This document shows positions 10,610 to 22,265 of a stretch of 64,000 nt of DNA, in pieces. The notes below the pieces were generated by a model. That model was given only the letters and a program-made list of their open reading frames with translations, made no database searches and was not told where the DNA came from. The stretch is from Pseudomonas paralcaligenes. Its GTDB lineage: Bacteria > Pseudomonadota > Gammaproteobacteria > Pseudomonadales > Pseudomonadaceae. How positions within the stretch are numbered: position 1 is the stretch's first letter; every line of letters starts with the position of its first letter. The stretch spans positions 1 to 64,000 of the forward strand of contig NZ_BPFX01000031.1 in the NCBI RefSeq assembly GCF_019655855.1, in the 5' to 3' direction. The position numbers and the translations under genes are program-made.

Positions 10610-13318
10610 ATGAAAACGCCACATCGCACAAGCCTGCTGGCTTTGGCACTCACTGCCGCTCTCGGGCTGCAGGCAGCCCAAGCAGAGAGCACCTGGAGCT
10701 ACACCTATAACCAGCTTGGCCAGATAGAGACTGCTGACGGCCCTCGTACCGACGTCAACGATGTCACGACCTATAGCTACGACTCGCAAGGGCGTCTGAC
10801 TCAGGTTACCAATGCTCTGGGTCATATCACTCTGCTCTTCGACTTCGACAGCTACGGCAATCCACAGACCGTGGTTGATCCCAATAATGTCACCACCTCC
10901 CTGACCTACAGCCCGCAAGGTTGGTTGGCATCTGTCACCACCGGAAGCAGCACCACCAGCTTCGAGCATGACGCCGTCGGGCAGATCACCAAAGTCACTC
11001 GTGGCGACGGCAGTTGGCTGGAATACACCTGGGATGGTGCGCGGCGACTGACACAGATCACCAATAATCTGGGCGAGTCGGTTGAATACGACTACGACCT
11101 CATGGGTAACCGGACTGCTCAGCGCCTAAGGGATGCGTCCAGCTCGCTGACCCAACAGCAAGCCTGGGTTTATGACGAACTGGGTCGTCTACTCCGCTCT
11201 ATCGGGGCTGGAGCGCAAACCACCCAATACGGCTACGACCTCAACGACAACCCCACGCTGAGCAAGACGCCGAAACAGCACAGCACCAATAGCAGCTACG
11301 ACGCCCTGAACAGGCTCGTCTCCAGCACCAACCCTCGCAATGGCAACACGGCCCTCGCCTACGATGCTCAGGACAATCTGACCAAAGTCACTGATCCGAG
11401 AGGTGTCATTACCCAGTATGAGTACGATGGCCTGGGCAACCAGACAAAGGTCATCAGTCCTGACAGCGGAACCACGATCTATGCCCATGACGCCGCAGGC
11501 AATGTCATCAGCAAGACCGATGCCCGGGGAGTCGTTACCACCTACAGCTATGACGCACTGAATCGCCTGACAGGCAAACAGTATCCAGCTTCGCCGTCAC
11601 TCAATATCCAGTACCACTACGACATGACAGCCGAGGGGAACCACGGCATCGGGCGACTCACTGCGGTTCAGGACGCCAGCGGAGTGCTTGGCTACCACTA
11701 TGACGCTCGCGGCAATCTGGTTGAGCAGATTCGATCTGTAGAGGTGGCGGGCAATGACACCTACGAGGCTATCGCCTACAGCTACGACGATGCCGGACAG
11801 CTAACCCGAATCGTCTACCCAAGCGGCTTCGCAATCGACTACCAGCGCAATGCCGCAGGGCAAGTCAGTGACGTAAACATCCTGACCACGCAGCAGCCGT
11901 CGACACCCTTTGCGACCAACCTGACCTACCTGCCCTTTGGGCCCTTGAAGAGCCTGAGCTGGGCCAACGGTATCACCCTGTCCCGCATCTATGATCAGGA
12001 CTATCGCCTGACACAGCAGAACGTAGGGCCTTGGCAAGCGATCTACGGCTATGACGCCAACAGCAATATCGAAACCCTGCAAAGCGGCTTGTTTGGCAAC
12101 CTGACCTATAGCTATGACGAGCTGGATCGGCTGACCAAGGAAGAGCAAGCCACTCTGCGGCAGCAATACGCCTATGACGCTGGAAGCAACCGTACTAGCA
12201 AGACAGTCACCAATCTGGGTGACACGCCTACCAGTACGACGACCACACTGACCTACGCCTCCAACAGCAACCGGCTGACCCAGATCGGCAGCCAGGCCGT
12301 CACCACCGATGCGGCAGGTAACCTGACCCAAGACAGGGCTTCCCGGGAGCTGGTGTATGACGCCCAAGGGCGTTTGTCCAAGGTCAAGATCGGCAATGAT
12401 GTCGCCGCCGAGTATCGCTACAACGCTCTTGGTCAACGCACTCATAAGATCACCAGCATTGCGGTGGTGACCTTCCTGTATGGACCTGATGGTCAACTGC
12501 TCGGAGAGTCTCGCTACAACAGCGCCGGCACCAGGCTCAGCAGCCAGTTCTACGTTTGGCTCGACAGCATGCCTATTGGTGGGCAGGCGTTGACCTACGC
12601 CGCCAATGGCAACGTGAGTGGCCGAATCACTTTCTATCTACATGCAGACCACCTGAACAGCCCACGGCTGGCCACCAACCAAAGTGGTCAGGAAGTGTGG
12701 CGCTGGAAGTCAGATGCGTTTGGGGATGGCGTTGCCACAGTAGTAGCGGGTAGTGGCCTGGATGCCATCAACCTCCGCTTCCCTGGGCAGTACTACGACT
12801 TTGAAAGCGGCCTGCACTACAACTACTTCCGCGATTACGACCCGCAGACTGGGCGCTATGTCGAGAGCGACCCGATCGGGCTCGGAGGTGGCTTAAATAC
12901 CTATGGGTATGTGATGGGAAATCCTCTCCGGTATATTGACCCCACAGGTGAAAGCATAGCGATAGAGACACTTGTAATAGGAGCTTTAGTTGTCGGCGGC
13001 GCAATGATTATTAACAGCTTGGGGAATCCTGCTGGCCAAGACACACAAGGTGGAGATAGCCATGGCGTCATACCTGACTGGCATAACCCAGACTACACTG
13101 GCCCTATTGCGCCGGAAGCGCCATCTGAGATGTCAAAAGGTGGAAAGCAGAATATCGACAACGAGTATGTTCGTGATGTTTTGGCCCAAGGGAAAAACTG
13201 CAATCCTTGTGAGTATCTAAGAAAACTCTATCAGGATGAGAGGAACGCAGTAGAGAGACAGAAAATCAAGCAGGCGATGAAGCGCTTTAACTGCGACGGC
13301 AAAAATAGGTTCCAATAA
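10610..13318 (+). CDS. Exported Rhs core protein with YD repeats, RHS core domain and variable C-terminal tip
   Basis: 902 residues. AGAAGGAA lies 9 bp before the ATG. The signal peptide is MKTPHRTSLLALALTAALGLQAAQA. The mature protein starts directly inside a YD repeat (STWSYTYNQLGQIETADGPRTD), with many YDxxGR repeats to about residue 640. The RHS-associated core lies at about 722-782 (RFPGQYYDFESGLHYNYFRDYDP, SDPIGLGGGLNTYGYV, NPLRYIDPTG at 771-780). After DPTG the sequence switches to a hydrophobic segment and a basic tail (KGGKQNIDNEYVRDVL, NPCEYLRKLY), the usual place of a polymorphic toxin tip. The core is near 60% GC but the tip is nearer 43%, as expected for tip exchange. No PAAR or VgrG signature is present. 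The toxin family is not identified. Confidence 0.85.
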   Translation: MKTPHRTSLLALALTAALGLQAAQAESTWSYTYNQLGQIETADGPRTDVNDVTTYSYDSQGRLTQVTNALGHITLLFDFDSYGNPQTVVDPNNVTTSLTYSPQGWLASVTTGSSTTSFEHDAVGQITKVTRGDGSWLEYTWDGARRLTQITNNLGESVEYDYDLMGNRTAQRLRDASSSLTQQQAWVYDELGRLLRSIGAGAQTTQYGYDLNDNPTLSKTPKQHSTNSSYDALNRLVSSTNPRNGNTALAYDAQDNLTKVTDPRGVITQYEYDGLGNQTKVISPDSGTTIYAHDAAGNVISKTDARGVVTTYSYDALNRLTGKQYPASPSLNIQYHYDMTAEGNHGIGRLTAVQDASGVLGYHYDARGNLVEQIRSVEVAGNDTYEAIAYSYDDAGQLTRIVYPSGFAIDYQRNAAGQVSDVNILTTQQPSTPFATNLTYLPFGPLKSLSWANGITLSRIYDQDYRLTQQNVGPWQAIYGYDANSNIETLQSGLFGNLTYSYDELDRLTKEEQATLRQQYAYDAGSNRTSKTVTNLGDTPTSTTTTLTYASNSNRLTQIGSQAVTTDAAGNLTQDRASRELVYDAQGRLSKVKIGNDVAAEYRYNALGQRTHKITSIAVVTFLYGPDGQLLGESRYNSAGTRLSSQFYVWLDSMPIGGQALTYAANGNVSGRITFYLHADHLNSPRLATNQSGQEVWRWKSDAFGDGVATVVAGSGLDAINLRFPGQYYDFESGLHYNYFRDYDPQTGRYVESDPIGLGGGLNTYGYVMGNPLRYIDPTGESIAIETLVIGALVVGGAMIINSLGNPAGQDTQGGDSHGVIPDWHNPDYTGPIAPEAPSEMSKGGKQNIDNEYVRDVLAQGKNCNPCEYLRKLYQDERNAVERQKIKQAMKRFNCDGKNRFQ

Positions 13319-13701
13319 TGACTTGGTTCGTTGTGAGCATTGCATCAACAATAGAGCTCCTGGTTCCCCCTCAAGCAGAGTATCCGATCTATGAAGACTA
13401 CTATTTGTTTGAGGCACACTCCGAGGCCGAGCTCCAACAAAAAATAAACTCCACCATGCAGGTTATTGATAGTGCAGGAGACTGCACTTATCAAGGCAGC
13501 CCTGCCAAGCAAAGATGCTTAGGAACTAGAAAGATAAGGTCCATATACAACCCCACACCTAGAGACCTAGACTCATCACCACCCTCGGATGGAACAGAGC
13601 TTAGCCATTCGTTCTTCATCGCAAGCTCATTGAAGGACGCTGAGGATTTTGCCCAAGGGAAGTCCGTGTTCTTAAAGTGCGTTGATGATTCAGAGGAATA
13701 A
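13318..13701 (+). CDS. Probable immunity protein for the Rhs tip
   Basis: 127 residues, small and acidic. Its ATG shares one base with the stop codon of the Rhs core gene (TAATG), so translation is coupled. It begins MTWFVVSIASTIELL and contains YYLFEAHSEAELQQKI, loosely like small DUF4288-type proteins, but no family can be assigned with confidence. No signal peptide was recognised; the hydrophobic start is short. Position immediately after a variable Rhs tip, low GC and coupling are the standard context of a cognate immunity gene. Immunity is inferred from context only. Confidence 0.6.
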   Translation: MTWFVVSIASTIELLVPPQAEYPIYEDYYLFEAHSEAELQQKINSTMQVIDSAGDCTYQGSPAKQRCLGTRKIRSIYNPTPRDLDSSPPSDGTELSHSFFIASSLKDAEDFAQGKSVFLKCVDDSEE

Positions 13702-14013
13702 ATAGAGCTGATAAACTACATTAGACCTTAATAGAAAAGGCCTCTATGATCTTAAGTTGATAGGGGGCTGTCACTTATCTCTCGATTCTAATCAAAGTAT
13801 TTAAACTTCGCTATCGAATGGGGGCGAGCGGCTGCTTAGTCGCTGTATCAATTTCCCCAGCAGGCCGTTCAGACTTTTTCGGTTCAAGGTGTCCGGACTC
13901 CCTGCCGTTCGCACGCAAGGTGCTGGCAGGCGAGTCCGTCGAGCGGCAAGTGCTGTCCGGCCGGACGGTGAGGGGAGGACGGAGCGGCGAGCGCCGCTCC
14001 GCTATGGGTGGGC
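13702..14013. other. Convergent intergenic region after the immunity gene
   Basis: About 310 bp with no gene seen. The left part is AT-rich like the island and includes a weak hairpin, CCTCTAT/ATAGGGG, near 13740-13768. From about 13860 the composition returns to GC-rich, which probably marks the right edge of the island. A perfect hairpin lies at 13981-14000. Confidence 0.6.
13981..14000 (-). terminator. Hairpin downstream of the monooxygenase gene
   Basis: GGAGCGGC-GAGC-GCCGCTCC forms an 8-bp perfect stem with a 4-nt loop, 14 bp beyond the stop of the minus-strand monooxygenase gene. There is no T run, so it may be a 3' stabiliser rather than an intrinsic terminator. Confidence 0.4.
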
Positions 14014-15348
14014 TCAGGCGCTGCGGGTGTCGCGCGGGTTGGCCGGGCGGTCGAGGCCGAGGTTGTCGCGGTAGGTGCCGGGGTTGTACTCGGTGCGGAA
14101 GATGCCGCGCCGCTGCAGTTCGGGCACCACAAGGCGGGCGAAGTCCTCGAAGCCCTGCGGCAGGTACGGCGGCACCACGTTGAAGCCGTCCGCGCCGCGT
14201 TCGACGAACCATTGTTCGATCAGGTCGGCGATGGTCTTCACCGAGCCGATGGCCTGCAGGTGCCCGCGCGAGACGCGGAAGCGCAGCACCAGTTCGCGGA
14301 TGCTCAGGTTCTCGCGGCGCGCCAGTTCCAGTTGCTGGCGGAAGCGGCCCTTGCCGTTGGCGTCCTCCTGGTAGGGCAGGTCGGGCAGCGGGCCGTCCAC
14401 CGGGTAGCCGGAGAGGTCGAAGCCGCCGAACGACACGTTGCTGACGTCGACCAGTTCCTGCAGTTCGCCGAAGCGGTCCTGGGCCTGCTGGTCGGATTCG
14501 CCGACCACCACCGACAGGCCGGGGGTGATCTTCAGCTGGTCCTCGGCGCGGCCGTACTTGGCCATGCGCCCCTTCACGTCGCGGTAGAAGGCCTGGGCCA
14601 CGTCGAGGGACTGGGCCGAGCAGTAGGTCATCTCGGCGACTCGCGCGGCGAACTCGCGGCCCGTGTCGGAATTGCCGGCCTGGACGAACACCGGGTAGCC
14701 CTGGATGGGACGCGGGAAGTCGAGCAGGCCGTCGGAATCGAAGTGTTCGCCGTGGTGCTGCACCGGACGCGAGGAAGCCGGGTCGTAGAACAGGCCCTGG
14801 TCGCGGCGCGGGTGGTCGAAGGCGTCGTCGTCCCAGCTGTCCCACAGCTGCTTGGTCAGCTCGATGAATTCGGCGGCGCGCGCATAGCGTTCCTCGTGGC
14901 TCGGCTCGTGGCCGTAGCCGAAGTTCTTCGCGGTGTGCGCACCGAACGACGACACCACGTTCCAGCCGGCGCGGCCGCCGGAGAGGTGGTCCAGCGAGGC
15001 GAATTTGCGGGCCACGTGGTAGGGGTGGTCGAAGTTGGTGTTGACCGTCGCCACCAGGCCGATGTGGCGGGTGACGGCGGCCAGCGCCGAGAGCAGGGTG
15101 AACGGCTCGAACTGGTAGTTCGGCGCCGAGCGGCCGGTCTGGGCGTTGATTTCGCCGGAGCGGCCGATGAAGTCGGCCATGAAGAAGGTGTGGAACCTGG
15201 CCTCTTCGGCCAGCCTGGCGGCGTCGATGTACCACTGCAGGTTCGGCCGGCCGTCGTCGGTGGAGCTGGGATGGCGCCACGCCTCGGGATGGTGGCCGAA
15301 GCGGTGGAGAAAGATGTTCAGCACCAGCTGGCGTTGTCGTGCGCTCAC
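14014..15348 (-). CDS. FMN-dependent monooxygenase of the NtaA/SnaA/DszA family
   Basis: 444 residues, the usual length of this two-component flavin monooxygenase family, which uses FMNH2 from a separate reductase to oxidise sulfones, nitrilotriacetate or similar substrates. Diagnostic stretches are HHPEAWRHP, FFMADFIG, GGRAGWNVVSSF, PVFVQAGNSDTGREFAARVAE and the C-terminal DGFNVVPPYLPQGFEDFARLVVPELQRRG followed by TYRDNLGL. No flavin reductase is encoded nearby. The substrate cannot be read from sequence. The DszB-like gene in the same minus-strand group points to carbon-sulfur bond cleavage, which would make this the sulfone or sulfonate oxidising step. Confidence 0.88.
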   Translation of the reverse strand: MSARQRQLVLNIFLHRFGHHPEAWRHPSSTDDGRPNLQWYIDAARLAEEARFHTFFMADFIGRSGEINAQTGRSAPNYQFEPFTLLSALAAVTRHIGLVATVNTNFDHPYHVARKFASLDHLSGGRAGWNVVSSFGAHTAKNFGYGHEPSHEERYARAAEFIELTKQLWDSWDDDAFDHPRRDQGLFYDPASSRPVQHHGEHFDSDGLLDFPRPIQGYPVFVQAGNSDTGREFAARVAEMTYCSAQSLDVAQAFYRDVKGRMAKYGRAEDQLKITPGLSVVVGESDQQAQDRFGELQELVDVSNVSFGGFDLSGYPVDGPLPDLPYQEDANGKGRFRQQLELARRENLSIRELVLRFRVSRGHLQAIGSVKTIADLIEQWFVERGADGFNVVPPYLPQGFEDFARLVVPELQRRGIFRTEYNPGTYRDNLGLDRPANPRDTRSA

Positions 15349-15408
15349 GGGTGGGTGTCCTCGTCAGGTGACGGCGGCGGCCACGGCGGCCGCCGCCCGG
15401 GGAAGGCT

Positions 15409-16077
15409 TCAGCCCTCGTAGTGCTTGGCCTTTTCCAGCAGGCCGGTGCGCTTCCACTGCAGCTCCAGCGCGCCGGGGGTGTACACCTGGGCGCCGCCGA
15501 TCTGCTCGGCGATGGCCTGGAAGCGCGCCGCTTCCTCGACGAAGAGGATGGTCTCGGCGGTCTTGAGGATGCCCTTGCCCCAGAAGTTGGCACCGCCGTT
15601 GGATTCCAGCAGGGCTGGCGGCGGGGCGAGTTCGGGGTGGGTGTCGAGGCGCTCGCGGATCACTTCGAGCACGCTGCGGGTGCGCTCCAGGTGGTTGGGG
15701 ATGGTGCGCGCCAGCAGGTGGCGGGCGGCGGCCACGTAGAGGATCGGGAAGTCCTTGTGCGCCAGCGACCAGGCCGACAGCCAGGCGGTGTGCACGTGGA
15801 TGGCGGTGTCCGCCTCCAGGCGCGACTCGTTGAGGATCGAGCCGCTGTTCTCGGCGAACGAGGACAGGCTGACCTTCGGCGACTGGTCGCGGGCCAGGCC
15901 GCCGGGGAAGCGGATCGCCAGCAGGTGGTCGGTGCCCGGGATGCGGTGGCTGATGTGGAAGGTCAGGCTGGCGGACAGGGTGCCGTTGGCGCGCAGCGTC
16001 TCGAAGGCGTGGACGGCGTCGGCACGGGCCTGGTCGACGTAGGCGACCAGGTCGGCGTCGAGGGTGAGGTCGGTCAT
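15409..16077 (-). CDS. Class II aldolase/adducin-like protein
   Basis: 222 residues. Characteristic features are the HISHRIPGTDHLLAIRFPGG stretch, SFAENSGSILNESRLEADTAIHVHTA with the HVH pair of the metal site at about residues 93-95, and the C-terminal NFWGKGILKTAETILFVEEAARFQ, which resembles the GL..G......A......E.A segment of the fold. It lies 60 bp upstream of the monooxygenase in the transcript and probably in the same operon. Class II aldolases cleave or isomerise sugar phosphates, but members beside flavin monooxygenases often have unknown substrates. A role in processing the desulfurised carbon skeleton is inference. Confidence 0.7.
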   Translation of the reverse strand: MTDLTLDADLVAYVDQARADAVHAFETLRANGTLSASLTFHISHRIPGTDHLLAIRFPGGLARDQSPKVSLSSFAENSGSILNESRLEADTAIHVHTAWLSAWSLAHKDFPILYVAAARHLLARTIPNHLERTRSVLEVIRERLDTHPELAPPPALLESNGGANFWGKGILKTAETILFVEEAARFQAIAEQIGGAQVYTPGALELQWKRTGLLEKAKHYEG

Positions 16078-16102
16078 GGGAAATGCTCCTGGGGAAGTGG
16101 AA

Positions 16103-16224
16103 GGCCATGTCCCCGTTCAATGTTGCTAGCGGATTCATCCGCGAAATTCGCGGCCAATCGGAGTGCCGCCCAGCCGCTCCCACAAAGCAGGATCGGTGCA
16201 ACAACAGGTAACGGGGATATGGCC
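16103..16224. repeat. Small element bounded by GGCCATRTCCCCGTT inverted ends (unit 1)
   Basis: Starts GGCCATGTCCCCGTT and ends AACGGGGATATGGCC, an almost perfect 15-bp inverted repeat. The interior has a REP-type palindrome (CGCGAAATTCGCGGCC, ending GCCGCTCCCAC). Related units occur at 34549, 34863, 46637, 60469 and 60804. It separates the aldolase-like gene from the DszB-like gene. Confidence 0.7.
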
Positions 16225-16237
16225 AGAGGGAAGGTGT

Positions 16238-17305
16238 TCAGGCCGCGGCGGCCTGGGCGCGCTGCTGCTCGACGAGCCGGCGGGCCTGTTCGAGCGGTTC
16301 GTGGACGACCCAGTCGTTCACGTCGAAGTCGTGCTTGAGGTAGCCCCAGTCGCGCAGGAAGTTCTTCTGCACGGTCAGGCCCTCGATGTAGGTCGGGGTC
16401 AGCTTGGGGGTGAACGACAGGTGCACGTCGGCGCCGTGGGCGGCGAACACGTCGGCGGGCGAGCCGCCACGGCTCTCCGGCAGCAGCAGTTCGGCCACCT
16501 CGTTGCGGTTGCGCGCGGCCCACTCGGCGGTGCGCAGCAGCACGGCGAGGTAGCGCACCACCACTTCCGGGTGGCGGTCGAGGAAGGCGCGGTCGACGGT
16601 GATCGGCCGCGGCGTGCCGTTGCCCACGCGCAGCAGCGGGTCGGACAGGTCGTTGAGGTTGACCAGCTGGCGCAGGTGCGGCTGCTGGGCGACGCGGTAG
16701 CCACGGGCGAAGCGGATGAAGATGGCGTCCACCTCGCCGCGCTCCAGCGCTTCCAGGGCCACGTCCGGGCGCTCGGCGGGCACCTCGCGGGGGCCGTCCA
16801 TACGGGGGCCGTCCACACGGTCGTAGCTAGGCGCGTCGAGGTCCACCAGGGTGGCGTCGGTCGGGCTCAGGCCGACCAGCGACAGGGCGGTGGCGAAGCC
16901 GTGCTGGGCAGCGCCGCGCTGGAAGTCGATCAGCGCGCCCTGGTGGCGCGGGATGCCCAGGCGCTTGCCCTTGAGGTCGGCGAGGTCGTGGATGGCGCTG
17001 TCGGCGCGCACCAGGATGCCCTGGTACTCGTCCAGCCAGGTGATGCCGAGCACCACGGTGTCCTGGCCGGAGCCCTTGGCCCAGATCGGCGGGATGTTGC
17101 CGCCTTCGCGGAACATGCCGCTCTGGCCGTGGTGGTAGTGCGAGTTGCGCACTTCCAGGCTGTCGGAATCGCGCAGCGAATGCAGCACGGTGCCGGGCTG
17201 GGCGAATTCTTCCTGCAGCCAGTGCTTGCGGATCGCCAGGGCGGAGGCGGTGGCGGCGCCGCAACGGGTGTACCAGAGCTCTACGGGTTGTGCCGGCGTG
17301 GACAT
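16238..17305 (-). CDS. DszB-like sulfinate desulfinase / sulfonate-binding-protein fold, cytoplasmic
   Basis: 355 residues from the ATG at 17305, which has GAGGGG 7 bp upstream. The fold is that of SsuA/TauA-type binding proteins, but there is no signal peptide, so it should act in the cytoplasm like DszB, which releases sulfite from aryl sulfinates. The residues that matter in DszB (Cys27, His60, Arg70, then GG) have counterparts: Cys15 in WYTRCGAAT, His56 in NSHYHHG, and Arg66 in MFREGGNIPP. The His-Arg spacing of ten matches exactly, and GGNIPP corresponds to DszB GGEIPP. It lies in one strand group with the DszA-family monooxygenase. The alternative is a sulfonate-binding protein that has lost its leader. 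Confidence 0.72.
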   Translation of the reverse strand: MSTPAQPVELWYTRCGAATASALAIRKHWLQEEFAQPGTVLHSLRDSDSLEVRNSHYHHGQSGMFREGGNIPPIWAKGSGQDTVVLGITWLDEYQGILVRADSAIHDLADLKGKRLGIPRHQGALIDFQRGAAQHGFATALSLVGLSPTDATLVDLDAPSYDRVDGPRMDGPREVPAERPDVALEALERGEVDAIFIRFARGYRVAQQPHLRQLVNLNDLSDPLLRVGNGTPRPITVDRAFLDRHPEVVVRYLAVLLRTAEWAARNRNEVAELLLPESRGGSPADVFAAHGADVHLSFTPKLTPTYIEGLTVQKNFLRDWGYLKHDFDVNDWVVHEPLEQARRLVEQQRAQAAAA

Positions 17306-17772
17306 GAGGTGACCCCTCGGGTTGGGTGGACGGTTCGGTCCGGGGGCTTGAGCAGCTTCCGTGCCAGCAACTTTAAAAGTTGATGAAAGTTGCCTTGGAG
17401 CAGGCGAGGTCATTGATATTGCAGCGGTTTGCAAGTTGTCCTGGCAAACTTGCGAAGTTGTCGGAGAGTTGTTTTCTGCTGGCAGGGAAGCAGCTTTGCT
17501 GGCGACTTGCTGATTATCCAGCAGTGCGCGCCTGGCCCGCTCTGGGGCGGCGCGAAGGGCATGTGTTGCCAGGGAAACCATCGCCCAGCAACCGATTGCT
17601 CTTGTTCCAGCAACTTGCTGTTTTGAAGGCAGGTAAGTTGAGTGGCAAGTTGCGCCTTAGTTCCTTGAATTAATTATGTTTTGAATGGGGTGGCATAGTT
17701 GTTGCGCTGCGCTGGCCGAACTTCGCGTACCACTTCGCGCAGAGATCTGGCCTCCTATAAAAGGAACTAACG
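17306..17772. other. Divergent regulatory region between the DszB-like gene and the TonB receptor
   Basis: 467 bp without a gene. It carries a dense set of AAGTTG/CAACTT hexamers (listed separately) and the leader of the TonB receptor, ending in AAAGGAACTAACG before its ATG. Both divergent transcripts must start here. Confidence 0.6.
17368..17653. promoter_or_regulatory. Cluster of AAGTTG/CAACTT sites, candidate operator array
   Basis: Eight AAGTTG or CAACTT hexamers lie in under 300 bp. Several form dyads: CAACTT-TAA-AAGTTG at 17368-17382, GCAAGTT-N9-AACTTGC at 17431-17453, AGCAA-C-TTGCT at 17609-17619, and GCAAGTTGC at 17645-17653. They sit between two divergent transcripts of a probable sulfur-scavenging locus. 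The binding protein is unknown. Confidence 0.45.
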
Positions 17773-20133
<2,361 letters not shown>

Positions 20134-20253
20134 TGGTGGGTGATGTGGTGTGAAGGAGCCATCGAGAGAGGGCTTCTTTTTGGACGCGTGCTGGCTACGT
20201 GTTGCTTCGTAGATACCGACTTTGGCGTGGAGCACCCGACGTGCATAAAGAAG

Positions 20254-20275
20254 AAAGGCTCCCGAGGGAGCCTTT
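20254..20275 (-). terminator. Intrinsic terminator between convergent genes
   Basis: AAAGGCTCCC-GA-GGGAGCCTTT forms a 10-bp stem. Read on the minus strand it is followed by a T/C-rich run (CTTCTTT), so it should terminate ETF-QO transcription. It may also stop the convergent TonB receptor transcript. Confidence 0.8.
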
Positions 20276-20284
20276 CTGTCTGCA

Positions 20285-21940
<1,656 letters not shown>

Positions 21941-22265
21941 AGAGAATCTCCTACTCAAGGCTTCTTCGGTGTTGTTTTGATCTGCTTGGCTAGGCTTTCT
22001 CTGGCCTGCGCGCTGGGCATTATATATACAGCCCCTCGCTCGTCCAATACAAACGTTTGTTTGAATTTTGTCAAACCCTGATAGCGCAAGGGTTGGCGGT
22101 GGATGGATGGGCGGTTTTTCGTGTTGACCGAAAAAGGTGTTCCAGTCAAGATACGGGCGGTTTTGCGCTCGCCGTATGGGCTGACCGTCGGTTCCGGCCG
22201 ACCTGCATCACTGGCCAGGCTTGCCTTGGCGACATTCTTATTCACCGGAGAGTAACGAGGAATCC
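21941..22265. other. Divergent promoter region between ETF-QO and etfBA
   Basis: 325 bp without a gene. It contains an AT-rich tract (ATTATATATACA, about 22018-22030) suited to a promoter, and a CAAAC-N4-GTTTG site at 22050-22063. The etfB ribosome-binding site GAGGA is at its right end. Confidence 0.6.
22050..22063. promoter_or_regulatory. Candidate PsrA-type operator CAAAC-N4-GTTTG
   Basis: CAAAC-GTTT-GTTTG lies between the divergent ETF genes and overlaps a 12-bp perfect palindrome, ACAAACGTTTGT (22049-22060). The Pseudomonas fatty-acid-responsive TetR regulator PsrA recognises (G/C)AAAC-N2-4-GTTT(G/C), and ETF genes are plausible targets because beta-oxidation feeds them. Confidence 0.55.

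Noticed and set aside
7247..13318. Three Rhs genes read as one gene broken by frameshifts or assembly errors
   Set aside because: Each has its own ribosome-binding site and Sec signal peptide, and two independent upstream paralogues stop at the same position, which random breakage would not produce.
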